From Nioella sediminis (GTDB lineage: Bacteria > Pseudomonadota > Alphaproteobacteria > Rhodobacterales > Rhodobacteraceae): a stretch of DNA of 64,000 nt. The notes below the pieces were generated by a model. That model was given only the letters and a program-made list of their open reading frames with translations, had not been told where the DNA came from and did not search any database. Every line of letters begins with the position of its first letter. Position 1 is the stretch's first letter. Below, piece by piece: positions 16,393 through 26,473 of this stretch. The position numbers were made by a program, and so were the translations under genes. The stretch lies in contig NZ_MNBL01000115.1 of the NCBI RefSeq assembly GCF_001879695.1, positions 28,290-92,289 on the forward strand. Reading direction: 5' to 3'.

Positions 16393-17259
16393 ATGCGAGA
16401 GACAGGGCTTGATTCCCTTATTCAGAGACTGAGAAGTACCGATCAACGGGCGCTTCCCGGGGGCGTTTTTCCCGTGAAAGAGTCGCAACCACGGCTCATC
16501 GAGGCCAGTGTCTACAACCCCGTCATTTGCCTGATCCTTCAAGGATCGAAAGAAACGACAAGCCACAGGGGCACCGTATATCTTGCAGAAGGGGACATGC
16601 TGGTTGTATCCCATGATACGCCGGTAACGGCCCGGATCATACAGGTGCCGTATCTGGCACTGATCATGCCCATTGACCTGACGCGGATCCGGTCGCTTGC
16701 GGACAGCCTGCCGGATCGTCCTTTGCCGGATTCCGCCGGAACCGGGGTCATGCGCTCTGCCGTTGCCGACAAGGCCCTGTTGCAGACGCTTGAACGGCTG
16801 CTTGCACTGGAACCGGGGTCTGCCGATGACAAGGTCCTGACACCCTTGCTGTTGACCGAACTGCACTATCGCCTGCTCATCTCGCCCGCCGGGGGGATGC
16901 TGCGCCGGCTGCTGTCGCCCACCAGTCAGGAAAGCCGGATCGCGCGCGTCGCGTCCCTGATCCGGCGCAATTATGCTCAACCCCAGCGCCTGCCCGATCT
17001 GGCGCGTGAGGCGGGGATGGGACAATCGGCCTTCCATCAGCATTTCAAGGCGCTGACGGGAACCACACCTTTGCAGTTCCAGAAGGATGTGCGCCTGTCA
17101 GAGGCGCTCCGCCTGTTGGAAGAGGGCACGCAATCCGTCACGCAGGTGGGCTTCGCCGTGGGCTATGAAAGCCCCGCGCAGTTCAGCCGTGAATTTTCGC
17201 GCCGGTTTGGACGGCCCCCGCAGCAAGTGCTGAAACAACCGCTATCCGCCGCGGAATAG
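16393..17259 (+). CDS. AraC-family transcription regulator
   Basis: A 288-residue regulator with an N-terminal AraC_N-type cupin domain (VYNPVICLILQGSKETTSHRG, then YLAEGDMLVVSHDTPV) and a C-terminal double helix-turn-helix from about residue 190 (LPDLAREAGMGQSAFHQHF and VTQVGFAVGYESPAQFSREF). Proteins of this type often control a divergent oxidoreductase gene, as here. ATG at 16393 is preceded by GAGGAGG. It ends 4 bp before the stop of the convergent PstS-OmpA gene. Confidence 0.92.
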   Translation: MRETGLDSLIQRLRSTDQRALPGGVFPVKESQPRLIEASVYNPVICLILQGSKETTSHRGTVYLAEGDMLVVSHDTPVTARIIQVPYLALIMPIDLTRIRSLADSLPDRPLPDSAGTGVMRSAVADKALLQTLERLLALEPGSADDKVLTPLLLTELHYRLLISPAGGMLRRLLSPTSQESRIARVASLIRRNYAQPQRLPDLAREAGMGQSAFHQHFKALTGTTPLQFQKDVRLSEALRLLEEGTQSVTQVGFAVGYESPAQFSREFSRRFGRPPQQVLKQPLSAAE

Positions 17260-17262
17260 CGA

Positions 17263-18825
17263 TCAGCGCAGCCAGACCTCGACACGCCGGTTCACCGCGC
17301 GCCCTGCCTCGCTGTCGTCGCAGGCCATGGGCAGCGCTTCGCCAAACCCCGCGACCCGCAAGGTGACGCGGTTCAGGTCGCCCTCTTCCGCTGCAGCGAT
17401 AACCGCCAGCCGCACCGCTTCGGCCCGCCCGCGTGACAGGCGCAGATTGGCCCCGGCACTGCCCTGCCCGTCGGAAAAACCCACGAACACCAGTTCACGC
17501 CCATCAAAGGCCCCCCGTTCAATCGCCCGCGCCAGCCGCGACACTGCGGACAGAGACTGTGGGTCAAGCTCGGTCGTGCCTTCCTCGAACCGCAGCGTCG
17601 TCGACAGGCGTTCTGCCCCGGACATGGCGGTGACGAGGTCTTGCAAATCCTCCAGCGCAATCTCCTCACCTGCTGCGATCACCGCATTGGCCAGCCGCTC
17701 CCCCTGTGTGGCCAGCGGTTGTAGGGTGATCCCCTGATTGACGAAGCCAAGGCGGCGGATCACCCGGTCGGCCTCGGCGCTTTCGAAGAACCGCATGAAA
17801 TCGCGCACCAGTTGCGGCATACGCCGAACCGGAAGGTACATCAGCAAGGGCGCGGTCAGCGGGTAGTCTTCGGATTTCAGGCTGCTCGCCGTAGCGTGCT
17901 GAACGAAGCCGCAGGCGCCGCGCAGAGGCAGCATGCGGGCATTGCCGGTGCGGGAAAATCGCCCGATGCCGATGGCATAGGGGTCGCGGGCCACGGCGTC
18001 GGCAAGGTCGGTGGCGTCGCTATGCCGTTCAGCGCGATCACTGGCGTTCAGCCCGAACGGCGACATGATCCGCACCGCGACGTCCTGCGCATGGCCGCTT
18101 TCGGGATCCATCAGGTGCAGCGCAATGGGGGCATCCGGGCCGCCGATCTGCTGCCAATTGCTGATCTCTCCTGCGAAGATACGGGCCAGGTCCTCCAGCG
18201 ACAGGGCATCGACGGGGTTGCTGGCCGCGACCAGCGGCACCAATGCATCCAGCGCCAGAACCCGGCTGCGCGCGACCATGGACAGATCGCCCTGATCGGC
18301 GGCTTCTGCGGCGTCTTCCTCTGCTTCATCGGGTTCCCGCAGCGCAAGCGCCACATCGGTATCCCGGTCCAGCAGCGCCTGAAGACCCGCATCGGTGGTG
18401 GTCGAGGTCACGTAGAACCGGGCGGCGAGCACCTCATCCTCCCCGCGCATCAGGGCAAAGAGCGAGCGGTTTTCCGCAAGGATCTGCCGCCGGACGGTCA
18501 TGTCACGGGCGGCAGCGAAGCGTTCGATGAGGGCGGGGAAGAGTTGCTCGGCAATCACCGGCGCCCCCATGAACCGCACCTCGGCCACGTAGTTCTGCAA
18601 ATCCGGGCAGCCGGGGCCCCGACAGGTGACGCCCTGCGCATTGACGGTCAGCGGTCCGAAGATCGAGTCGATCCGGTAATATTCGCCGTCGAACCCTATG
18701 ATCGTGCCCGACAATTCCACCGATCCATCGAGCGAACGAAGCTCCACATCCTGGGCGGAGGCGAAGCAGGTCGTCATCAAAACGGTAAGAGCGGCCAAAA
18801 CGGCCGCCCTGACTTGAACAATCAT
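17263..18825 (-). CDS. PstS-like substrate-binding/OmpA fusion protein
   Basis: A 520-residue exported protein with a signal peptide (MIVQVRAAVLAALTVLM, cut near ASAQD). Residues about 75-360 form a type II periplasmic binding domain with a PstS-like FAGEISNWQQIGG motif. Residues about 400-520 form an OmpA-like peptidoglycan-binding domain (TTLRFEEGTTELDPQS, VGFSDGQGSAGANLRLSRGR, GFGEALPMACDDSEAGRAVN, RRVEVWLR). Thus a phosphate-type receptor appears anchored to peptidoglycan. No pst transporter is adjacent, so a sensing or scavenging role is possible. It is followed on the same strand, 21 bp upstream, by a secreted protein gene. Confidence 0.85.
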   Translation of the reverse strand: MIVQVRAAVLAALTVLMTTCFASAQDVELRSLDGSVELSGTIIGFDGEYYRIDSIFGPLTVNAQGVTCRGPGCPDLQNYVAEVRFMGAPVIAEQLFPALIERFAAARDMTVRRQILAENRSLFALMRGEDEVLAARFYVTSTTTDAGLQALLDRDTDVALALREPDEAEEDAAEAADQGDLSMVARSRVLALDALVPLVAASNPVDALSLEDLARIFAGEISNWQQIGGPDAPIALHLMDPESGHAQDVAVRIMSPFGLNASDRAERHSDATDLADAVARDPYAIGIGRFSRTGNARMLPLRGACGFVQHATASSLKSEDYPLTAPLLMYLPVRRMPQLVRDFMRFFESAEADRVIRRLGFVNQGITLQPLATQGERLANAVIAAGEEIALEDLQDLVTAMSGAERLSTTLRFEEGTTELDPQSLSAVSRLARAIERGAFDGRELVFVGFSDGQGSAGANLRLSRGRAEAVRLAVIAAAEEGDLNRVTLRVAGFGEALPMACDDSEAGRAVNRRVEVWLR

Positions 18826-18846
18826 GAAGCGTGGTGCCGGTGAAGA

Positions 18847-19872
18847 TCAGTTTGAAGCGACTCTCAGGTCATGCAGCAGATTTTGCAACACCAGATAGTC
18901 TCCCACAGCGTCACAGCCCGGAAGGGTGAAGGTCAGCTCGATGACCGCAACGCGCCCGTCTTCTTCCAGTTCGAGGGTCCGGGCCAGCGTATCCTGCCCA
19001 CAGTTTGCCTCGGTCACCGGGGCCTCGATGGACAGGCGCACGTTGCCGTTTCCATCCAGCGTGTCGCGCGGGAAGGAATAGATTTGCGCAAGCATCGGGT
19101 TCTCGACATCGGCGCTTCCCACCTGCATGACGAACCCGCCTTCACCGGCTACGGCCCGATCCACGCTGCCGGCGTGATCCAGCCAGATATGACCGGGATC
19201 GCCATAGGTGGCGCCGAATTCCATGGCGTGCAGTTCCAGCGCGCGATCTTCGTTCCATTGCAGGCCGACACGGTAGTAGCTGTCGAGATCCGGCACGATG
19301 GCAAGAGAGGAGTCGCTGGCACCGTCGGGCATGCGGACGGTGAAGAAGGCCGGGTTTTCAAAGACCGGCACATCCATGGTCAACAGGCCCATCACATCAG
19401 TGCGACCCGTCAGGTTCAGACCGGAATGCTCGATGATCACCCGCGAATGGGGCTGGCAGGGGTCCATGATATCGAGCGCCACGATGGCACCTTCGCTGGC
19501 CGAGGTGCTGACGGTCAAACCGCAAGGCAGGCCGAAGGGGCTGAGCGCCTGATCGGTCATGGTGGTGGCATCCGATGCCTGAGCGAGCCGTTGCGGCTGC
19601 GGCAAGGCGGGCGCTTCGGGTGCCTCCACGGGCAGGGCAAGGGCCGGGGCCGGGGTCTCAATCGGGGTACTTGCCCCGTTTGATCCGGTGCTGGCGGATG
19701 TCAGAACCGTTACCTCGGGCTCTGCGCTTGCCTGGCCCTGGATCAGCTCTCGCATGGTTTCGATGTTCAGCGGGCGAATGTTGGAGGAACGCGCCTCGGT
19801 CATCAGCGCGCCAAAGGTCAGCGCACCCAATCCGATGGTCGCAATGGCAATAATACGGGGCGAGATATTCAT
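18847..19872 (-). CDS. exported protein of unknown function
   Basis: A 341-residue protein with an N-terminal membrane or signal segment (ISPRIIAIATIGLGALTFGA). A Pro/Ala-rich stretch of ~50 residues follows (residues about 60-100). The globular C-terminal part contains four cysteines (PCGL, DPCQP, EANCGQ, LPGCD) that could form two disulfides. No domain was recognised; conserved-looking beta-rich pattern. ATG at 19872 follows GGAGACCG. It is upstream of and probably co-transcribed with the PstS-OmpA fusion, 21 bp apart, and may work with it in the periplasm (inference). Confidence 0.7.
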   Translation of the reverse strand: MNISPRIIAIATIGLGALTFGALMTEARSSNIRPLNIETMRELIQGQASAEPEVTVLTSASTGSNGASTPIETPAPALALPVEAPEAPALPQPQRLAQASDATTMTDQALSPFGLPCGLTVSTSASEGAIVALDIMDPCQPHSRVIIEHSGLNLTGRTDVMGLLTMDVPVFENPAFFTVRMPDGASDSSLAIVPDLDSYYRVGLQWNEDRALELHAMEFGATYGDPGHIWLDHAGSVDRAVAGEGGFVMQVGSADVENPMLAQIYSFPRDTLDGNGNVRLSIEAPVTEANCGQDTLARTLELEEDGRVAVIELTFTLPGCDAVGDYLVLQNLLHDLRVASN

Positions 19873-19953
19873 GACGGTCTCCGGCTCACTACCCGGAAAC
19901 AATCCCGCTCAATTGGGGCGATATTGCGGAGATGCGGGGGAAATGCAGGGGAA

Positions 19954-20772
19954 TCAGGTGCTGCGGTCGCCAAGGCTGTCCAGATAGGCGGCAAAACTGA
20001 ACCGGCTTGTGACGAGCGCAGAGAACGCGTCGAACACCGCCTGCGGATCGAAGGGCGTGTCAGAGCCGAGCAGGTGGTAATGCAGCCCGGCCTCGAACCC
20101 CGGATCGAGCGGTTCAGAGACAACGGGCGTCCCACAGACATAGGCGCTGAGAAGGCGAGGCGCTTCGGTATAGATGCCGTCCTCGAAATGGATATTGAGA
20201 ACGGCGCTATGGGCACGGATCATCTGATCCAGATCGTCGAAGAAGGTGCCATCCGCGACCATAGCCACCTTGAACCGGTCGATGCCTTGCAACACGCCCT
20301 TGCGCCGTTTGCCACCGGTCCAGCCGAAGAACAGGATCTCGTCTCGCGTGGGCGGCGTGTAGGGGTGAGGGGTGGCGGGGAATATATGCGGGCCAAAGCT
20401 CAACTTGCGGCGGTTTTTTGGCAGCCCAAGTTCTGCGTCATAGAAGGCGGTATTATAGGCCGACAGGTCCAGTACCCGATGCGACCGGCGCACGGCCTTG
20501 AGGATGCGTTGCAGGTTGGACCGTTTACGTGAGGGCCAGAGCGCGGCGCCACCGGCCTCGAAAAGCTGCTCGGTCTGAATCGCTATGCGAAAGCCGGGGC
20601 GGGACCAGGCATCGCCGAACTCCTGATGCACGCCGCAATAGACCGTGGTGGGCGGCCCGTCGCAGGCCGCGTCCGGCAACCCGTTCAGAATATCGCGTGC
20701 CATCTGGTCCAGGACCGGGTGGACTGACAGAAAAGTCAGGCTGCCACGGGTCCGCTCGAACAGCTCCGCCAT
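19954..20772 (-). CDS. glycosyltransferase-like protein
   Basis: A 272-residue soluble protein. The C-terminal half resembles family 1/GT-B glycosyltransferase C-domains: LFFGWTGGKRRKGVLQGIDRF, HFEDGIYTEAPRLLSAYVCG and TPVVSEPLDPGF, where the Glu near the YTE box would contact the nucleotide sugar. The N-terminal acceptor half is short, so the enzyme may be minimal or non-enzymatic. Donor and acceptor unknown. It follows secA by 25 bp on the same strand. Confidence 0.65.
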   Translation of the reverse strand: MAELFERTRGSLTFLSVHPVLDQMARDILNGLPDAACDGPPTTVYCGVHQEFGDAWSRPGFRIAIQTEQLFEAGGAALWPSRKRSNLQRILKAVRRSHRVLDLSAYNTAFYDAELGLPKNRRKLSFGPHIFPATPHPYTPPTRDEILFFGWTGGKRRKGVLQGIDRFKVAMVADGTFFDDLDQMIRAHSAVLNIHFEDGIYTEAPRLLSAYVCGTPVVSEPLDPGFEAGLHYHLLGSDTPFDPQAVFDAFSALVTSRFSFAAYLDSLGDRST

Positions 20773-20796
20773 GTCAGCCTGCCTGTCTTGTCCCGG

Positions 20797-23514
20797 TCAC
20801 AGGCGGCCGTGACAGTGCTTGAACTTCTTGCCAGACCCACAGGGGCAGGCATCGTTGCGGCCGGGATTGCCCCACGTATCGGGATTGTTTTCGTCGAAAC
20901 CGGGCGCGGCGTTGGAATCCGGGTCCGGCCCCGCTGCGGCGGCAGAGGCAGCGTCGGCAGCGTCCAGAGCGGCAGCCTGGGTCGCGGCCTGACGTTCCTG
21001 CATCTGGCGCATGATTTCCTGCTGCTGTTCCGGGGTCAGTGGCTGAATGCGGCTCAGCTTCTCGGTCACATCTGCGCGCAACCCGTCGAGCATCATCTCG
21101 AACAGCTGGAAGCCCTCGGTCTTGTATTCGTTCAGCGGATCGCGCTGCGCGTAGCCCCGGAAACCGACGACCGAGCGCAGATGTTCCAGCGTCAGCAGAT
21201 GTTCGCGCCATTTGGTGTCGATGGTCTGCAACAGAAGCTGCTTCTCGATCTGGCGCATGTTTTCCGGGCCGAAATCCACGGCTTTCTTCGCCATTTGCTC
21301 GTCCGAGGCCTGCGCAATGCGTTCGCGCATCACGTCATCATCAACGCCTTCTTCATCACCCCATGCCTGTACCGGCAGATCCAGCGCCATGGCCTTCTTG
21401 ATGGCCTCGTGCAGGCCGTCCGTGTCCCACTGATCGGCATAAGACCGCGGCGGCATGTAGGTTTCGATGATATCGTCAATCACCTGATGGCGCATGTCGC
21501 GGGTGATTTCGTTGATATCCTCGGCGGCCATGATCTCCAGCCGCTGGCCGAAAATGGCCTTTCGCTGGTCGTTCATCACGTCATCGAACTTGAGCAGTTG
21601 TTTCCGGATGTCGAAGTTGCGGCCTTCAACCTTGGCCTGTGCCCGTTCCAGAGACTTGTTCACCCAGGGGTGAACGATGGCTTCGCCCTCCTGAAGCCCG
21701 AGCGTGGACAGCATCTTGTCCAGCCGTTCGGACCCGAAGATGCGCATCAGGTCATCTTCCAGCGACAGGAAGAAGCTGGACCGGCCTGGGTCCCCCTGAC
21801 GGCCTGACCGGCCGCGCAGCTGGTTGTCGATGCGGCGGCTTTCGTGGCGTTCAGTGGCCAGAACAAACAGCCCACCTGCGTCCTTCACGGCCTGTTCATC
21901 GGCTTCATGCGCCTCTTCGATACGCGCGCGGATCTCATCGGGGTGGCCTTCGGGATCGGCGGCGATGGCCTCCATGATCTTGAACTCGACATTGCCGCCG
22001 AGTTTGATGTCGGTGCCGCGACCAGCCATGTTGGTGGCGATGGTCACGGCCCCAAGTTTGCCCGCATCGGCAACGATCTGCGCTTCCTGTTCGTGCTGGC
22101 GCGCGTTCAGGATGTTGTGGGGCAGCTTGGCCTGGGTCAGCATCTGGCCCAACATTTCCGATTTCTCGATGGATGTGGTGCCGACCAGAACCGGCTGGCC
22201 CTTTTCATGGGCGGCGCGGATTTCCTCGACGATGGCTTCGTATTTCTCGCGCCCCGTGCGGTAGACCTTGTCATCCTCGTCGATCCGGGCGATCGGACGG
22301 TTGGTGGGCACCTCGACCACGCCAAGACCGTAGATCGACATGAATTCCTCGGCCTCGGTCGCGGCGGTGCCGGTCATGCCGCCAAGCTTGTCATAAAGGC
22401 GGAAGTAGTTCTGGAAGGTCACGCTGGCCAGCGTCACGTTTTCGGGCTGGATGCTGACACCCTCCTTCGCCTCGATTGCCTGATGCAGACCATCGGACAG
22501 GCGGCGGCCCGCCATCATGCGGCCGGTGAATTCGTCGATCAGCACCACCTCGCCGCCACGGACGATATACTCCTTGTCCTTGGTGAAGGTCTTGTGGGCG
22601 CGCAGCGCGTTCGTTGCGTGGTGCACGATGGTGGTGGATTCCGGGTCATAGAGGCTTTGCCCCTCAGGCAGGATGCCGACCTCCAGCAGTTTTTCTTCCA
22701 GGAAATCGTTGCCCTCGTCGGTATAGGTCACCTGACGGGTCTTTTCGTCATGGGTGTAATGCTCGTCCTGAATGAACGGCATCACCTCGTTCATCTTTGT
22801 GTAGAGGTCAGAGCGGTCATCGGACGGGCCCGAGATGATCAGCGGGGTCCGCGCCTCGTCGATCAGGATCGAGTCCACCTCGTCGACAATCGCGAAGTTG
22901 TGACCGCGCTGCGCCATGTCCGACAGGTTGGCGCGCATGTTGTCGCGCAGGTAGTCGAAGCCAAGCTCGTTATTGGTCGCGTAGGTGATATCGGCCTTGT
23001 AGGCCTCGCGCTTTTCGGCGTCGGGCTGACGCGGGTAGACGACGCCGGTGGTCATGCCAAGCGCGGTGTAGACCTTGCTCATCCACTCGGCGTCCCGCTT
23101 GGCGAGGTAGTCGTTGACGGTAACGATGTGCACGCCCTTGCCGGTCAGCGCGTTCAGATAGGCGGGGAAGGTGGCGACGAGGGTCTTGCCCTCACCCGTC
23201 TTCATCTCGGAAATATTGCCCTGATGCAGGAAGATTCCGCCCATAAGCTGCACGTCGAAAGCCCGCAGGCCAAGGGCGCGGCGGGCGGCTTCGCGGCAGT
23301 TTGCGAAGGCTTCGGGCAGCAGGTCGTCCAGGCTTTCGCCATTCTGAGCCCGGTTCCGCAGTTCGGCTGTCTTTTCAACGATCTGCGTGTCGGTGAGCTT
23401 CTCGAACTCGGGCTCCAGCGCGTTGATCTTTTCGACAGTGGGGCGCGTGTTTTTGACCTTGCGATCATTGGGCGTGCCGAAGACCTTCTTCGCGAGTGTT
23501 CCGAGACCGAGCAT
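20797..23514 (-). CDS. secA: preprotein translocase motor ATPase
   Basis: A 905-residue SecA that drives Sec-dependent protein export at the cytoplasmic membrane. Walker A is MKTGEGKT near residue 103, the DEAD-like box is [18 protein letters not shown] near 205, the second nucleotide fold includes [18 protein letters not shown] and [12 protein letters not shown]. The C-terminus carries the zinc-binding [17 protein letters not shown] that contacts SecB and phospholipid. ATG at 23514 ([13 protein letters not shown]) is the family start. A parvulin PPIase gene is divergent, 216 bp away. Confidence 0.98.
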   Translation of the reverse strand: MLGLGTLAKKVFGTPNDRKVKNTRPTVEKINALEPEFEKLTDTQIVEKTAELRNRAQNGESLDDLLPEAFANCREAARRALGLRAFDVQLMGGIFLHQGNISEMKTGEGKTLVATFPAYLNALTGKGVHIVTVNDYLAKRDAEWMSKVYTALGMTTGVVYPRQPDAEKREAYKADITYATNNELGFDYLRDNMRANLSDMAQRGHNFAIVDEVDSILIDEARTPLIISGPSDDRSDLYTKMNEVMPFIQDEHYTHDEKTRQVTYTDEGNDFLEEKLLEVGILPEGQSLYDPESTTIVHHATNALRAHKTFTKDKEYIVRGGEVVLIDEFTGRMMAGRRLSDGLHQAIEAKEGVSIQPENVTLASVTFQNYFRLYDKLGGMTGTAATEAEEFMSIYGLGVVEVPTNRPIARIDEDDKVYRTGREKYEAIVEEIRAAHEKGQPVLVGTTSIEKSEMLGQMLTQAKLPHNILNARQHEQEAQIVADAGKLGAVTIATNMAGRGTDIKLGGNVEFKIMEAIAADPEGHPDEIRARIEEAHEADEQAVKDAGGLFVLATERHESRRIDNQLRGRSGRQGDPGRSSFFLSLEDDLMRIFGSERLDKMLSTLGLQEGEAIVHPWVNKSLERAQAKVEGRNFDIRKQLLKFDDVMNDQRKAIFGQRLEIMAAEDINEITRDMRHQVIDDIIETYMPPRSYADQWDTDGLHEAIKKAMALDLPVQAWGDEEGVDDDVMRERIAQASDEQMAKKAVDFGPENMRQIEKQLLLQTIDTKWREHLLTLEHLRSVVGFRGYAQRDPLNEYKTEGFQLFEMMLDGLRADVTEKLSRIQPLTPEQQQEIMRQMQERQAATQAAALDAADAASAAAAGPDPDSNAAPGFDENNPDTWGNPGRNDACPCGSGKKFKHCHGRL

Positions 23515-23730
23515 ATGTTTATCGCCTTCCGCGCCGTCACGCCGCGTGTTGCGGCTGCAATCTGCCAAACCTTTGGGCATCGGGTTGTCCGGCACCTTGC
23601 GGGCGTCTAAAACGACCCCCAAGTCAGGCCGGGCCCCAATGCCAAACCAGAGTTGGACATAAGGGGCTGTCGGAAATGTGTCAACGCGGCCGGGAGTCCT
23701 TCGCGGCCATCCAACATGGGAAACTCTTCA

Positions 23731-24564
23731 ATGACGAAACGAATTCTTGCCGGTGCGGCCCTGTCCGCGCTTATGATCACACCCGCCATGGCGCAGGATG
23801 CGGACACGGTGCTTGCAACGATCAACGGTCAGGACATCACGCTTGGCCATATCATCGTGGCGCATTCGCAACTGCCCGAGCAATATCAGGCGCTGCCCGA
23901 TGACGTGTTGCTGACTGGCATTCTGGAACAGCTGGTGCAGCAGGAAATCGTGGCCACCGCCGCGCGGGACGACCTGTCCGCCGCCATGCGTCTTGGGCTG
24001 GAAAACGAAGAACGCGCCTATGTCGCAGCCCTGACGCTGGACGAGATCGCCCTGGCCGAGATTCCGGCAGAAGAATTGCAGGCCGCCTATGACGCCGAAT
24101 TCGGCGAGATGGAGGCCGTCACCGAATACAACGCCTCGCACATCCTGGTGGAAACCCAGGAAGAGGCGCTGGCGCTGGTCGAGGAACTGGAAGGCGGCGC
24201 AGACTTCGCGGAACTGGCGCGTGAACACTCCACCGGCCCCTCCGGCCCCAATGGCGGGCAGCTTGGCTGGTTCACAGCCGGCATGATGGTGCCGTCCTTC
24301 GAAGAAGCGGTCTTTGCGCTGGAAGTCGGCGAGGTCTCGCCCCCCGTCGAAACCCGCTTCGGCTGGCACGTCGTCATCCTGAATGACAGCCGCGACCAGG
24401 CTGCCCCGGCGCTGGAAGAGGTGCGCGAGCAGCTGGAAGAGGGACTGCGCCAGGCCCGCGTCGATGCGCATATCGAATCCCTGACCGCAGCGGCCGAAAT
24501 CGACCGTCCGGAGCTTGACATTGACCCGGCTCTGATCCGCAATCTCGATCTGCTGGACAACTGA
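23731..24564 (+). CDS. periplasmic parvulin-type peptidylprolyl isomerase
   Basis: A 277-residue exported chaperone/isomerase. MTKRILAGAALSALMITPAMA is a signal peptide. The parvulin domain lies at about residues 130-230: NASHILVETQEEALA, GPNGGQLGWF and FGWHVVILND. The rest is helical, in SurA/PpiD manner, acting on outer-membrane or secreted proteins during folding. ATG at 23731 was chosen because it gives an exact signal peptide; ATG at 23716 is possible. Followed 19 bp later by argJ, perhaps co-transcribed. Divergent from secA, which links export and folding by position. Confidence 0.92.
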   Translation: MTKRILAGAALSALMITPAMAQDADTVLATINGQDITLGHIIVAHSQLPEQYQALPDDVLLTGILEQLVQQEIVATAARDDLSAAMRLGLENEERAYVAALTLDEIALAEIPAEELQAAYDAEFGEMEAVTEYNASHILVETQEEALALVEELEGGADFAELAREHSTGPSGPNGGQLGWFTAGMMVPSFEEAVFALEVGEVSPPVETRFGWHVVILNDSRDQAAPALEEVREQLEEGLRQARVDAHIESLTAAAEIDRPELDIDPALIRNLDLLDN

Positions 24565-24583
24565 TTTGCCACAAGGGGCGGGC

Positions 24584-25972
24584 ATGGCCAAGAAAGACAA
24601 GAAGGCGAAACACGGCAAGGCAACCGGAGAGGTGGCCGAGCTGAAACGCAAGCTGAACAAACTGCGCAAGAAGCTCAAGGCCGAGCGAGAGAGCACTGAG
24701 GCCAGCCCACCCGCGACAACACCGGCGCCCGCGGTTTCCCCGCTGGCGCCGAAGGACGGGTTCCCGTCGATTCCGCCTATCGAGGGCCTGCGCCTGTCGG
24801 GTGTTGCCGCTGGCGTGAAATACAAGGGCCGCAAGGATGTTATGCTAGCGGAACTTGCGCCCGGCAGCACGATTGCGGGCGTCTTTACGCGGTCGTCCAC
24901 CCGGTCCGCGCCGGTGCTGGATTGCGAGGCCAAGCTTGCAGCGCTGAAACCCGGCGCGGCCAAGGGCTTTGCCTTTATCGTCAACGCGGGCAATTCCAAC
25001 GCCTTCACCGGCCATGCCGGGCAGCAGACCGTGGACGAGGTCACCGGATCGCTGGCGCAGATGATGAACCTGCCCAAGGGGCATGTGTTTTCATCCTCCA
25101 CCGGCGTGATCGGGCAACCTCTGCCGCCCGAAAAGATCACCCATGCCCTGACCGACCTGCGCGACGGGCTTGCCGAGGGCAACTGGGAAGACGCCGCGCG
25201 CGCCATCATGACGACCGACACCTTCCCCAAGGGCGCGGTTCGCCAGGTGGAACTGGACGGCCAGACCGTGACGATCGCGGGCTTTGCCAAGGGATCGGGC
25301 ATGATCGCGCCGGATATGGCGACGATGTTGGGCTATGTCTTCACCGATGCCGCCGTGACGCAACCTGCGCTTCAGGCGATGCTGAAATCCGGCACGAATG
25401 TCAGCTTCAACGCGGTGACGGTGGACAGCGACACCTCGACATCTGATACGGTTCTGGTTGCCGCCACCGGCATGGCTGGCAATAGCCCGATCACATCCGC
25501 CCGGACCGAGGCGGGGCGGGCCTTTGCCGCAGGGCTGACCGAGGTGTTGCAGGATCTCGCGTTGCAGATCGTGCGGGATGGCGAGGGCGCGACGAAACTG
25601 GTCGAGGTTCGTGTGACCGGGGCGAAATCCGCCCGCGATGCCGACAAGGTGGCCCGCGCGATTGCCAATTCGCCGTTGGTGAAAACGGCGATTGCGGGCG
25701 AAGATCCCAACTGGGGCCGGATCGTCATGGCCGTGGGCAAATCGGGCGCTGCGGCGGATCGGGATCTGCTGAACATCCGTTTTGGCGAAATCCTCGTGGC
25801 TGAAAAAGGCTGGGTCGCGGAAAGCTATACGGAAGAGGCGGGCGCGGCCTACATGAAACAGGAAGAACTGGTCGTTGCCGTGGATATGGGTCTTGGCAGC
25901 GGCGAGGCGACAGTCTGGACCTGCGACCTGACCCATCAATACATCACCATCAACGCGGATTACCGATCTTGA
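24584..25972 (+). CDS. argJ: bifunctional ornithine acetyltransferase/N-acetylglutamate synthase
   Basis: A 462-residue enzyme that moves acetyl from N-acetylornithine to glutamate and can also acetylate glutamate with acetyl-CoA in arginine synthesis. GSGMIAPDMATML near residue 240 is the self-cleavage site between Ala and Thr that yields alpha and beta chains. GEDPNWGRI and the C-terminal DLTHQYITINADYR are typical. An unusual Lys-rich, coiled-coil-like N-terminus of ~60 residues precedes the catalytic domain. The start at 24584 follows AAGGGGCGGG. Confidence 0.96.
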   Translation: MAKKDKKAKHGKATGEVAELKRKLNKLRKKLKAERESTEASPPATTPAPAVSPLAPKDGFPSIPPIEGLRLSGVAAGVKYKGRKDVMLAELAPGSTIAGVFTRSSTRSAPVLDCEAKLAALKPGAAKGFAFIVNAGNSNAFTGHAGQQTVDEVTGSLAQMMNLPKGHVFSSSTGVIGQPLPPEKITHALTDLRDGLAEGNWEDAARAIMTTDTFPKGAVRQVELDGQTVTIAGFAKGSGMIAPDMATMLGYVFTDAAVTQPALQAMLKSGTNVSFNAVTVDSDTSTSDTVLVAATGMAGNSPITSARTEAGRAFAAGLTEVLQDLALQIVRDGEGATKLVEVRVTGAKSARDADKVARAIANSPLVKTAIAGEDPNWGRIVMAVGKSGAAADRDLLNIRFGEILVAEKGWVAESYTEEAGAAYMKQEELVVAVDMGLGSGEATVWTCDLTHQYITINADYRS

Positions 25973-26367
25973 AAACCGTTCTGGTGTCCGCCGTTGCGCT
26001 GATCGACCCTGACGGGCGCGTGCTGCTGGCACAGCGCCCCGAGGGCAAGTCGATGGCCGGCCTGTGGGAGTTTCCGGGCGGCAAGGTCGAACCGGGCGAA
26101 ACGCCCGAGGCGGCGCTGATCCGCGAGCTGCACGAGGAACTGGGCATCGACACCTGGGAAAGCTGCCTGGCCCCACTGACCTTCGCCAGCCACACATATG
26201 ACGACTTCCACCTGTTGATGCCGCTCTTTGCCTGCCGCAAATGGCAGGGCATCGTTACGGCGCAGGAAGGGCAGCAGTTGGCCTGGGTCCGGGCGGCTCA
26301 ATTGCGGGATTACCCGATGCCTCCAGCAGACATTCCCCTGATCCCGATCCTTCGCGATTGGCTGTAA
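25969..26367 (+). CDS. mutT: 8-oxo-dGTP diphosphatase (Nudix)
   Basis: A 132-residue Nudix hydrolase that removes oxidised dGTP from the nucleotide pool. The Nudix box GGKVEPGETPEAALIRELHE plus ELGI fits GX5EX7REUXEEXGU. LWEFPGGK and the C-terminal IPILRDWL are MutT-like. The only suitable start is TTG at 25969, which overlaps the argJ stop codon, so translation is probably coupled to argJ. Confidence 0.93.
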   Translation: MKTVLVSAVALIDPDGRVLLAQRPEGKSMAGLWEFPGGKVEPGETPEAALIRELHEELGIDTWESCLAPLTFASHTYDDFHLLMPLFACRKWQGIVTAQEGQQLAWVRAAQLRDYPMPPADIPLIPILRDWL

Positions 26368-26473
26368 ATAGCCATTTCCCCCACAAACCTATCCATTGGG
26401 ATGGCCGCAAACCTAGTGACTTTCTACCAGAATCGCTTAACGTGATCACTTCACTCGGCTCTGGGGAGAGGCC

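Noticed and set aside
21844..23610. 588-codon open frame opposite secA
   Set aside because: It is antisense to a certain SecA gene. Long antisense frames are expected in GC-rich DNA, and its protein shows no family features.
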